A program made the position numbers and the translations under genes. A stretch of 57,253 nt of DNA from an uncultured Candidatus Melainabacteria bacterium (GTDB lineage: Bacteria > Cyanobacteriota > Vampirovibrionia > Gastranaerophilales > Gastranaerophilaceae), in assembly GCA_934754775.1 (NCBI GenBank), contig CAKVIM010000011.1:1-57253 (forward strand), read 5' to 3'. Positions 34,729-41,432 of this stretch are shown here, piece after piece; positions within the stretch are counted from its first letter, which is position 1; each line of letters opens with the position of its first letter. Under the pieces are notes generated by a model. The model did not search any database. It saw only the letters and a program-made list of their open reading frames with translations, and had not been told where the DNA came from.

Positions 34729-35532
34729 CTATTCAGCCTTAGCCAAAACATCCATTTCTTCAGCTGAAGCATATGCTGAGTGACAACCGCAGTCAACATA
34801 AATAACTTCACCTGTTGTACCGCTTGAAAGTTCAGAAGCCAAATATAAACCTGCTTTACCTACATCTTCCAAAGCTACGTTTCTCTTCATTGGAGCTCTC
34901 ATAGCACCAGCTTTAAGCATCTTAGAAAATCCTGCGATACCCATTGAAGCCAATGTTTTAACAGGGCCTGAAGATAAGCAGTTAACTCTGATGCCTTTAG
35001 GGCCTAAATCGACAGCCAAGAATCTCATAGCTGATTCTAATGCAGCCTTCGCAACACCCATTACGTTATAGCTTGGAACAGAAAGAACTGAGCCAAGATA
35101 TGTAAGAGCGAAAATTGAGCTGCCTTCGTTCATAATAGGTTCTGCGTGACGGCAAATTGTAACAAGAGAATAAGCACTAACGCCAAGAGCGATATCCCAA
35201 CCTTGTTTAGATGTATCAACAAATCTGCCCATCAAATCTTCTTTTGGAGCGAATGCTACTGCGTGAACTACGAAATCTAGTTTGCCATAAATTTTTTCGC
35301 ATTCTTTGAAAACTGCTTCTACTTCAGCTTCGTTAGTAACATCACAGCTCATAATTAATTTAGCATCCATACCTTCTGCGATTGGACGAACTCTTTTTTC
35401 CATAGCTTCACCTGCATAAGTGAATGCTATATCAGCACCTGCGTCATGCAATTGTTTTGCAATACCGTAAGCGATACCGTGAGTGTTAGAAACACCAAAA
35501 ATTATACCTTTTTTACCTTTCATTAAGTCCAT
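34729..35532 (-). CDS. fabI: Enoyl-[acyl-carrier-protein] reductase, FabI type
   Basis: A 267-residue SDR enzyme that reduces enoyl-ACP with NAD(P)H in the last step of fatty-acid elongation. The start at 35532 is chosen for AGAGGAG upstream; the longer frame is not credible. Cofactor motif GVSNTHGIAYGIA, then CDVTNEAEV and VVHAVAFAP; the catalytic Tyr and Lys lie in PSYNVMGVAKAALES (Y-x6-K), as in FabI rather than ordinary SDRs. Flanked by its own terminator. Confidence 0.95.
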   Translation of the reverse strand: MDLMKGKKGIIFGVSNTHGIAYGIAKQLHDAGADIAFTYAGEAMEKRVRPIAEGMDAKLIMSCDVTNEAEVEAVFKECEKIYGKLDFVVHAVAFAPKEDLMGRFVDTSKQGWDIALGVSAYSLVTICRHAEPIMNEGSSIFALTYLGSVLSVPSYNVMGVAKAALESAMRFLAVDLGPKGIRVNCLSSGPVKTLASMGIAGFSKMLKAGAMRAPMKRNVALEDVGKAGLYLASELSSGTTGEVIYVDCGCHSAYASAEEMDVLAKAE

Positions 35533-35602
35533 AAAAAACTCCTCTCTACCTAATCTACATATTAATTCTAGCAAAAACACAATCTTAGTGCAACATACAA
35601 AT

Positions 35603-35628
35603 AAAAAGAGCTTGAAAGAATCAAGCTC
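35603..35628 (-). terminator. Intrinsic terminator after the flagellin gene
   Basis: Stem GAGCTTGA / TCAAGCTC (35608-35615 with 35621-35628), followed on the minus strand by a TTTTT run. Confidence 0.75.
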
Positions 35629-35667
35629 ATATATAAGTACATATCCCAATCAACAACAAATTAATTA

Positions 35668-36516
35668 TTATATCAAGTTTAAAGCTATACTTGGCATTTG
35701 GTTAGCAGTTGCAAGCAAAGTTGCAGAAGCCTGCTGTAAAATTTGTGCTTTAATATAGTTTGATGACTCTTCCGCAACATCAGCATCTTTAATTGTAGAT
35801 AATGATGAAGTCAAGTTTTCAGATTGAACACCCAACGCACTGATTGCAGAATCAACTCTATTTTGAGCAGCACCAATTGATGTTACACGAGTAGAAATCT
35901 TCGTACTGATAGCTTCATCAATTGTTGCAAGCTGAGCAGCTGCAGTTTTTGCTCCCACGCAATCTGTGGCAAACGCATCAATTTCCTTTCCCAGAAGTGT
36001 TTTTGCATCAGCAGCAGCAAATAATGCAGCTTCTAGAGTAATCTTACTGTTCGCAGTAGCATCCAAACCTACTTGAAGGTTAATTGCAGTACCTGTACCT
36101 TTCATCAAAGCGATACCGTTAAATTCGGCATTCGCAGCGATTCTATCAACTTCTGTTAAACGTGCTGTAATTTCTGATTTGATTGCTTTTAAAGAATCTG
36201 AACCATATGTCCCGTTAGCAGCTTGTTCGGTCAAATCTCTTACACGTTGCAAGTGAGCCGTGATTAAAGAATAGTTTTCTTCCGCAGTTTTTAATAAATC
36301 TGCACCCATTGAAGCGTTCTGTGTAGCAACATCTAAAGAACCAAGCTTTGTAGTCCAACTTGATGCAATTGAATAGCCTGCTGCATTATCCTTTGCGTGG
36401 TTAATCTTGTAACCTGTTGACATTCTCTCAATTGCGTCATTTAAGCTTGTAGTAGCAGAGCTCAAATTTTTCTGCACAATTAGCGAAGCCATGTTCGTGT
36501 TAATTGTTATCGCCAT
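35668..36516 (-). CDS. fliC: Flagellin, short form (D0-D1 only)
   Basis: A 282-residue filament protein. The N-terminal domain (AITINTNMASLIVQKNLSSA, then MSTGYKINHAKDNAAGYSIA) and the C-terminal domain (ending in the ATLLATANQMPSIALNLI helix) are both classic. The middle is only about 60 residues, so the variable D2/D3 surface domains are absent and the filament should be thin and smooth. Ser/Thr/Ala-rich parts could be glycosylated by the Maf at 18607. It is monocistronic. A TATAAT lies about 95 bases upstream on the minus strand, with no good -35 box; I could not see a clear sigma-28 site. Confidence 0.97.
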   Translation of the reverse strand: MAITINTNMASLIVQKNLSSATTSLNDAIERMSTGYKINHAKDNAAGYSIASSWTTKLGSLDVATQNASMGADLLKTAEENYSLITAHLQRVRDLTEQAANGTYGSDSLKAIKSEITARLTEVDRIAANAEFNGIALMKGTGTAINLQVGLDATANSKITLEAALFAAADAKTLLGKEIDAFATDCVGAKTAAAQLATIDEAISTKISTRVTSIGAAQNRVDSAISALGVQSENLTSSLSTIKDADVAEESSNYIKAQILQQASATLLATANQMPSIALNLI

Positions 36517-36656
36517 ATCCTAATCTTTCTAAGTGCTATTCAAACGCACTTCTACCCTAATCTAACCCAAGGGGCTCTCTTTTCTAAAAACCACATACCC
36601 TTGATATACACATTATAGACCAAATCAATATTTTTTACATGTATAAAATCGAAAGT

Positions 36657-36678
36657 TTTACAAATATTTACATTAAAG
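36657..36678 (-). promoter_or_regulatory. Sequence shared by the flagellin and 514-residue gene leaders
   Basis: In the gene direction it contains ATGTAAATATTTGTAA, matching ATGTAAACATTTGTAA upstream of the gene at 38976-40520 (site 40603-40618) with one difference. Role unknown; possibly a common regulator or promoter part. Confidence 0.3.
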
Positions 36679-36717
36679 TGTTTAATGATATCATATAAGT
36701 ATATATGGAGGCAAAGT

Positions 36718-37761
36718 ATGGCAAAGGTTATTACAATTGGTAGTGCAACAATGGATGTTTTTGTCGAATGTGACGACGCTAATATCGTGTCTGTATGCTC
36801 AAAAAACAAAAACTCAGATTTTATGAGTTATCCTTATGGTGCAAAAATAGATATTACGACATTTTCTTCAAACGTAGGCGGCGGCGGAGTTAACACAGCA
36901 TCGAACTTCGCAAATCTCGGGTTTGAAACATCTGCCATATTTAAAATAGGAAAAGACATATATTCAGAAGGTGTACTAAGTTCGTTCAAGAACAAAAACG
37001 TTAACCTAAATAATATTATCCAAAAGGAAGACACTTCTACAGGATTCTCTATTATATTAGTAAGTTTCCAAGGCGATAGAACAGTACTTGCACACAGAGG
37101 TGCTAACGCTGAAATTCGTGAAGACGAAATCAATTTTGAAGCAATCAAGGATGCTGATTTTATCTATGTAGCACCGCTTAACGGCGAGTCAAACAAAGTT
37201 CTTGAGCCAATCGTTAAATACGCAAACGAACACAACACAAGAATCTGCTTTAATGCAGGCACAACGAGTATCAAGCGTGGGTTTGAGCATATTAAGACAA
37301 TCCTACAAGCTGCTCATGTTGTTGTTATGAACAAAGAAGAAGCAAGCATGACTACAGGAATTCAAGTCAGACCTGATACAAAGACCGAAAAATTCTCGCA
37401 CGAAATTATCCACAGAGATATAAAAGCCATGCTTAAAGAGATGAAGGTTAAAGACTACCAAATTATAGTTATTACAGACGGTGGAAAAGGTGCTTATGCA
37501 TACGACGGCAAAAAATTCTACTTCTGCCCTGTATTCCCTTCTAATGTTGTGTCAACACTCGGGGCGGGCGATGCATTCGCTTCAACCTTCCTCGCAGCAC
37601 TGGAAAGAACTAACAGAAATATCGGGTTATCTCTGATGTATTCTTCTGTTAACTCATCTTTCGTTGTTTCTGAATTCGGTGCGACAGAAGGCCTTGCGAC
37701 CTTCGAACAAATCGAAAAAACACTTACGGAAAATCCGGATTATACGTACTTGGAAGGATAG
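36718..37761 (+). CDS. PfkB/ribokinase-family carbohydrate kinase
   Basis: A 347-residue kinase. The start at 36718 has TATGGAGG upstream. Family signature 1 is GGGGVNTASNFANLG; signature 2 is STLGAGDAFASTFLAAL, with the catalytic Asp and anion-hole glycines. IVITDGGKGAYAYDG is typical of the ATP-binding half. PfkB members phosphorylate sugars or nucleosides; the substrate cannot be told from sequence. It is divergent from the flagellin gene. Repeat sequence begins just after the stop. Confidence 0.93.
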   Translation: MAKVITIGSATMDVFVECDDANIVSVCSKNKNSDFMSYPYGAKIDITTFSSNVGGGGVNTASNFANLGFETSAIFKIGKDIYSEGVLSSFKNKNVNLNNIIQKEDTSTGFSIILVSFQGDRTVLAHRGANAEIREDEINFEAIKDADFIYVAPLNGESNKVLEPIVKYANEHNTRICFNAGTTSIKRGFEHIKTILQAAHVVVMNKEEASMTTGIQVRPDTKTEKFSHEIIHRDIKAMLKEMKVKDYQIIVITDGGKGAYAYDGKKFYFCPVFPSNVVSTLGAGDAFASTFLAALERTNRNIGLSLMYSSVNSSFVVSEFGATEGLATFEQIEKTLTENPDYTYLEG

Positions 37762-37764
37762 AAC

Positions 37765-37891
37765 ATCACCCCTCTCCAGTTGGAGAGGGAGCATGCTAAA
37801 GTCGCTCTTAGGTTAAGCATCAACCTCTACTTGCAGGAGAGGTCGCAGTCGTTGGCGAACTGTGTGAGCCGTACGAATGCGGGTGAGGTGT
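37765..37891 (+). repeat. Dispersed repeat (CTCTCC...GGTGAGGTG family)
   Basis: Contains a CCTCTCC/GGAGAGG hairpin unit and the roughly 75-bp block ATCAACCTC...AGGTCGCAGTCGTTGG...GATGCGGGTGAGGTGT pattern (37818-37891). Related blocks lie at 38840-38915, 40997-41071 (inverted), 45082-45155 and 57075-57253 (interrupted). It fills the gap between two plus-strand genes. Confidence 0.85.
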
Positions 37892-37923
37892 AAACAAGGT
37901 TACAAAAAAAGAAGGAGTATTAC

Positions 37924-38553
37924 TTGAACGAATTTCAACAATTTTCACCAAACATGCTAAAAACATACGAACTTTGTCCGAAAAAGTTCTATTTCAAGTA
38001 CGTAAAACATATTTCCATGCCAACAAACGATGATATCTTTGAATTTGGGAAAAACATCCACGCACTGGCTTCTTATTACCTAAGAGGCGAAAATATTGAT
38101 AAGATGGAAGAAGCACTGACGGAGAGAGAAAAATTAGTTTGGCAATACCTCAAATCATCTAAATACTTCGGATTCGAAGTCGTTAACACAGAATATAATC
38201 TTGCGGTTAAAATCGGATCACACTTTTTCGGCGGACGACTCGACGCATTAGTTAAAGATAATGATAAATATTATATTCTGGATTATAAAACAGGCTCTGC
38301 ACCAAAAAATGCAAAATTTGATTTCCAAACAATGATTTACTTGCTTGCTGTGAAAGAGTTTTTTAACACAGAGGATATCACTTTTGTCTACATTGATTTG
38401 AAGAATAGGGAAGAAGTGAAAATTGAATACACTCCGGAATTGGGCGAAAAATATAGGGCTAGACTTATTGAAGCAGCTAATTCGATTGAGTCGGAAGAGA
38501 TTCCAAATAAAAAAGACGGGTGTAAGTGCGAATATTCGCTGATTTGTTATTAA
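37924..38553 (+). CDS. PD-(D/E)XK nuclease with Cas4/AddB-type iron-sulfur cysteines
   Basis: A 209-residue protein from a TTG start preceded by AAGGAG. RecB-family nuclease motifs are complete: His46, Asp107 in GRLDALV, Asp120-x-Lys122 in ILDYKTG, and the Q-x3-Y motif (Gln135, Tyr139). Four cysteines (Cys18 in ELCPKKFYFKYV, then Cys200, 202, 208) match the split iron-sulfur cluster of Cas4 and AddB. A 5'-to-3' single-strand exonuclease or repair role is likely. No CRISPR array or other cas genes are in the window, so it is a stand-alone copy. A terminator follows at its stop. Confidence 0.87.
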   Translation: MNEFQQFSPNMLKTYELCPKKFYFKYVKHISMPTNDDIFEFGKNIHALASYYLRGENIDKMEEALTEREKLVWQYLKSSKYFGFEVVNTEYNLAVKIGSHFFGGRLDALVKDNDKYYILDYKTGSAPKNAKFDFQTMIYLLAVKEFFNTEDITFVYIDLKNREEVKIEYTPELGEKYRARLIEAANSIESEEIPNKKDGCKCEYSLICY

Positions 38554-38580
38554 GACTTGCCCGTAAGGGCAAGTCTTTTA
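38552..38580 (+). terminator. Intrinsic terminator after the PD-(D/E)XK gene
   Basis: Stem AAGACTTGCCC / GGGCAAGTCTT with a GTAA loop (38552-38562 with 38567-38577); the stop codon lies in the left arm. Confidence 0.8.
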
Positions 38581-38585
38581 TTTCA

Positions 38586-38757
38586 AAAAGGTTCTTCATT
38601 TTCTTTTCTTTATTGCGAAGAAAGAAAAGAAAACGAAGCAAAAGAAAATAAATGACGCATTGTTTTCTACGCCCTTCGGGCGTGGATTGAATTGCTGTTG
38701 CAGGCAGAGCCTGCACTTTTACACTCGCTAAAAACGCTCGTGATGCTAAAGATGTTC
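38586..38757 (+). repeat. Composite palindrome-rich repeat (about 170 bp), copy 2
   Basis: Order of blocks: a purine-rich AAAGAAAAG hairpin, TACGCCCTTCGGGCGT, GCAGGCAGAGCCTGC, ACACTCGCTAAAAACGCTCG and ATGCTAAAGATGTTC. Same order as 40617-40795 and inverted relative to 6011-6180. It gives a spurious minus-strand frame. Confidence 0.88.
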
Positions 38758-38759
38758 TT

Positions 38760-38975
38760 TTGCCCTTACGAATTGACACCTCACCCTAACCCTCTCCTGT
38801 TAGGAGAGGGGATGTGCTAAAGTCGTTAATTCAAATAAGCATCAACCTCGCCTAACAGGAGAGGTCGCAGCTGTTTGCGAGACCTTGGCGAGCATTACAG
38901 ATGCGGGTGAGGTGTTGGTCTTTCCCCTTACGGGCTGACACCCATCCCAACCTTCCCTAGCTAGGGAAGGAATGT
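38760..38975. repeat. Dispersed TTACG / CTCTCC / GGTGAGGTG repeats
   Basis: A unit CCCTTACG...CACCTCACCC...GGAGAGGGG (38763-38815), the 75-bp block at 38840-38915, and a second TTACGGGCTGACACCC unit (38934-38970) reaching the stop of the next minus-strand gene. No coding content seen. Confidence 0.8.
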
Positions 38976-40520
38976 TTATACTTTCTTATCTTTGTCCTTG
39001 TCGTCTTTGTCTTGAGTACCGGATTGTGGGGTTGTGCCGGATTGTTGTGCGTTTGGAGTTGCACCATTTTGTTCCGGAATTTGTACTTCCTCTGTCGGGA
39101 TTTCTTCTTCCAAATCCTTTGGCATTTCGATAGTCAAATCCTCAATACCTGACATATATCCGTCGAAATCATCAACACGCTCATCAAACACCTCTGAAGT
39201 TGTTGAGTTCAAATCCTGTGTAGCTTCACGCAAATCGATTTCATCATCGACTTTGCCTGCCCAGCTAAATTGTTCTGCTGCTCCTGCTCCACTAAACAAG
39301 GCTCCAGTAGCACCCATTCCTGCAAATGCCCATGCCCAAGCTGTAACCCATCCCCCAGAAGCAGCGAATTTGCCTGCATCGAATGCTGCCTTCCCAGAAC
39401 TTGCCACATTAAGAGTCTGTGCACCGCCTTCGACATAGCACATAGTTCTTGTTGCTTCATCAAAGCTCTCTGCATAGTCAGTCGCACCCTCGACTTCGCC
39501 CATTGTTTCTGAAGCTGCATTAAATACTTCATCAGCGTTATCGCTCATCTCTTCATAAATATCTGAAACATCGTCATGAACAGTTTCAGCAGTATCATTT
39601 ATACCACCGCCGAGTTCTTGCATAAGAGGAACAACCTCTTTCAAGAATGATTTTTCATCTTCTGATAACGGTTGACCGGATTTAGCTTTTTCCATCAGAA
39701 CATCGTATTGAGCCCTGTATAAATCTAAAGTTGTCTTTTTATCCTCAATTTCATCATTACCGTCTTCTGTAGTAGCTTGAGCTTCTTCTGCCATCTCGAC
39801 ATGAGCATCATCAGCGTCTGCCATTTCAGCTTGAGTCTGTTCTAATGCAGCTTGAGAATCATTCATCACATTTACTAACTCATCGCAAGCCTCTTTTTGT
39901 TCTTTGTTGGGTTTTTTTACTTTATATGCTATTCCACTTGCAAGGCCTAATGTACAACCTATAATAAAACCAGCTTTTTTTGCATTATTAGCAGTTTTTT
40001 TGTTTGCTTCAGAAAGTGCCGCTTCATTCAATTTAGTTGCTCCAGCACTAGTAGCTTCACTAATTCCTGCAATTCCTTTATCTATAGCACTTTTTTCTAC
40101 TGCAGCAGCTGCTGCTGAGGCAGCTGCGTGGCTTGCCGCTTTTTCAGTTGCTTTTTTTGCAGCATGCCCAAATATCACCTGTGCAGCACTACTACCTATA
40201 CCTGATACCGCATCTCCAATTCCACGTGCAATCATTCCACCTTTTTTACCATCATATCCGGTACGGTCTTTGGCGTGGTTTTTGCCGGCTTCTTTTGAAT
40301 CATCATAGCCTGTGTCGTCGATTTCGTATCGGTTTTCATCTTTTTCAGCAGTAGCTTTCCAACTCGGGATTTGGTCTTTCCAAGTTGTTATGATTTTGCC
40401 GATATCACCTGAGGATATACCCATGGTGTTGTTACCATAGTTATAGTTATACCAGCATTTGTACGCATATGATTGCGAAGTTTTTGCTTCCCTTATATTA
40501 AAACTATCACCGATTGCCAT
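38976..40520 (-). CDS. Translocator-like protein: two hydrophobic segments and long acidic coiled coils
   Basis: A 514-residue protein; CTGGAGGG precedes the ATG. No signal peptide. Regions: a Tyr/Asn-rich N-terminus (1-100), an Ala-rich helix (about 110-180), a hydrophobic segment AGFIIGCTLGLASGIAYKV (near 185-203), a long acidic coiled-coil-like region (about 205-370), a second hydrophobic segment GGWVTAWAWAFAGMGATG (near 393-412), then an acidic tail ending in a Gln/Ser/Thr/Lys low-complexity stretch. Two hydrophobic hairpins between coiled coils recall type III translocators (YopB/IpaB class), though no direct homology was recognised. It could be a substrate of the flagellar export system or a membrane-acting effector. 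It lies between repeat clusters and is divergent from the TPR gene. Confidence 0.65.
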   Translation of the reverse strand: MAIGDSFNIREAKTSQSYAYKCWYNYNYGNNTMGISSGDIGKIITTWKDQIPSWKATAEKDENRYEIDDTGYDDSKEAGKNHAKDRTGYDGKKGGMIARGIGDAVSGIGSSAAQVIFGHAAKKATEKAASHAAASAAAAAVEKSAIDKGIAGISEATSAGATKLNEAALSEANKKTANNAKKAGFIIGCTLGLASGIAYKVKKPNKEQKEACDELVNVMNDSQAALEQTQAEMADADDAHVEMAEEAQATTEDGNDEIEDKKTTLDLYRAQYDVLMEKAKSGQPLSEDEKSFLKEVVPLMQELGGGINDTAETVHDDVSDIYEEMSDNADEVFNAASETMGEVEGATDYAESFDEATRTMCYVEGGAQTLNVASSGKAAFDAGKFAASGGWVTAWAWAFAGMGATGALFSGAGAAEQFSWAGKVDDEIDLREATQDLNSTTSEVFDERVDDFDGYMSGIEDLTIEMPKDLEEEIPTEEVQIPEQNGATPNAQQSGTTPQSGTQDKDDKDKDKKV

Positions 40521-40602
40521 AATCCCTCCAGATTTTTCATAGTATCTTTACTAGATATATCGGCATGTTTTTTCAAAACTTTAGGGGTTTGAGAAAAATC
40601 GT

Positions 40603-40618
40603 TACAAATGTTTACATA
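40603..40618 (-). promoter_or_regulatory. Sequence shared with the flagellin leader
   Basis: ATGTAAACATTTGTAA in the gene direction, about 83-98 bases before the start of the 514-residue gene. One mismatch to the flagellin upstream sequence at 36657-36678. Confidence 0.3.
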
Positions 40619-40795
40619 AATATGTACTTTTCTTTCTCTTTGCTTAAGCAATAAAAGAGAAAGAAAAGTACCAAAAGAAAGAGAACCTCTGCTATTATTT
40701 CTACGCCCATAGGGCGTAATTTGAATGGTTGTAGCAGGCAAAGCCTGCACTTTCACACTCGCTAAAGAACGCTCGTGGTGCTAAAGTCGTTCTTA
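40617..40795 (+). repeat. Composite palindrome-rich repeat, copy 3 (diverged)
   Basis: Same block order as 38586-38757, but the hairpin arms are changed (TACTTTTCTTTCTC...GAGAAAGAAAAGTA); both arms changed in step, keeping the pairing. Then TACGCCCATAGGGCGTA, GCAGGCAAAGCCTGC and CACTCGCTAAAGAACGCTCG. Confidence 0.85.
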
Positions 40796-40838
40796 TCCCT
40801 TGCGGGTTGAACCTCACCCGAATCTACTTTATACTAGT

Positions 40839-40970
40839 AAAATAGTTATTAAAAGGCTGGATTCCTCGAAACACAGTTTCTCAGAATGACGCCAAGTTGG
40901 TAATCCCACGCCACGTCATCCTGAACACGATTAGTGTGAAGGATCCAGCTTTTTATTAACTGTTATTTTA
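40839..40970. repeat. Long imperfect palindrome of the GGATCCAGC...TCAGAATGAC type
   Basis: Outer arms: TTATTAAAAGGCTGGATTCCT and, inverted, AAGGATCCAGCTTTTTATTAA. Inner arms: TCAGAATGACG and CGTCATCCTGA. The centre is about 20 bases. The sequence type resembles widespread bacterial palindromic repeats; no coding frame. Confidence 0.75.
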
Positions 40971-40975
40971 TCTAT

Positions 40976-41221
40976 AAGATTTTCCCTTACGGGTTGACAC
41001 CTCACCCGCATTCGTACGGTTCACACAGTTCACCTACGACTGCGACCTCTCCTGTAAGGAGAGGTCGATGTTCTATTATTTTCCACATTCACTCATCACT
41101 ATTCTGTTTTCCCCTACGGGCTGAACCTCACCCTTTTACACCACACTTCCATACTTATAGGTTTAACTACTAGTTGAGAAGTGAAGCGAAAAATCTCCAA
41201 CTGGAGAGGGAACATGCGAAT
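40976..41221. repeat. Dispersed repeats upstream of the TPR gene
   Basis: A TTACGGGTTGACACC unit joined to an inverted copy of the 75-bp block (40997-41071), then CTACGGGCTGAACCTCACCC followed by a stretch (41130-41221) nearly identical to 43150-43245 (shared: CACCACACTTCCATAC, AAGTGAAGCGAAAAATCTCC, CAACTGGAGAGGGAACATGC). A frame running through it is repeat-derived. Confidence 0.8.
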
Positions 41222-41227
41222 GACGTT

Positions 41228-41336
41228 CTCTTCTCCCCCCCCACGCCCAACCAGTAGTCCCACACCAAGTCAAATACATTCACCCCACGCCAATCCAGTA
41301 GTCCTTCGCTCAGCCAAATACATTTACCCCCCCCAC
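41228..41336 (-). repeat. Two units of the G-tract repeat (inverted orientation)
   Basis: Two tandem units of about 45-50 bp, each ending in a C-tract on this strand. In reverse the consensus is G-tract, TAAATG, ATTTGGC, TGGGCG-A/T, GGACTACTGG, TTGGGCGTG. Related units lie at 44877-44930, 45276-45332 and 56872-57040. Confidence 0.8.
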
Positions 41337-41339
41337 CAG

Positions 41340-41432
41340 ATGGATGATTTATTTTCTAAAATACTAAAGAAAAAAAATCCGCTGCCGAAAGAAAACATAT
41401 ACACGGTAAATTATGGTTCGGAGATAATATGA
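41340..41432 (+). CDS. Possible 30-residue leader peptide coupled to the TPR gene
   Basis: ATG at 41340, 30 codons, rich in Lys (SKILKKKNPLPKEN), with its TGA overlapping the ATG of the TPR gene (ATGA). No ribosome site is visible because the C-tract repeat directly precedes it. It could be a coupled leader, or the remains of a longer gene cut by the repeat. Confidence 0.3.
   Translation: MDDLFSKILKKKNPLPKENIYTVNYGSEII

Noticed and set aside
36517..36717. Sigma-28 promoter before flagellin
   Set aside because: No convincing TAAA-N15-GCCGATAA on the minus strand; only a lone TATAAT without a good -35 box.
38477..38779. Minus-strand frame of 100 codons
   Set aside because: Encoded by the composite repeat; its peptide (VKVQALPAT...) reappears in the frame at 40493-40756, so it reflects repeat DNA rather than a gene.
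40493..40756. Minus-strand frame of 87 codons upstream of the 514-residue gene
   Set aside because: Repeat-derived, same peptide as above, and no ribosome site.
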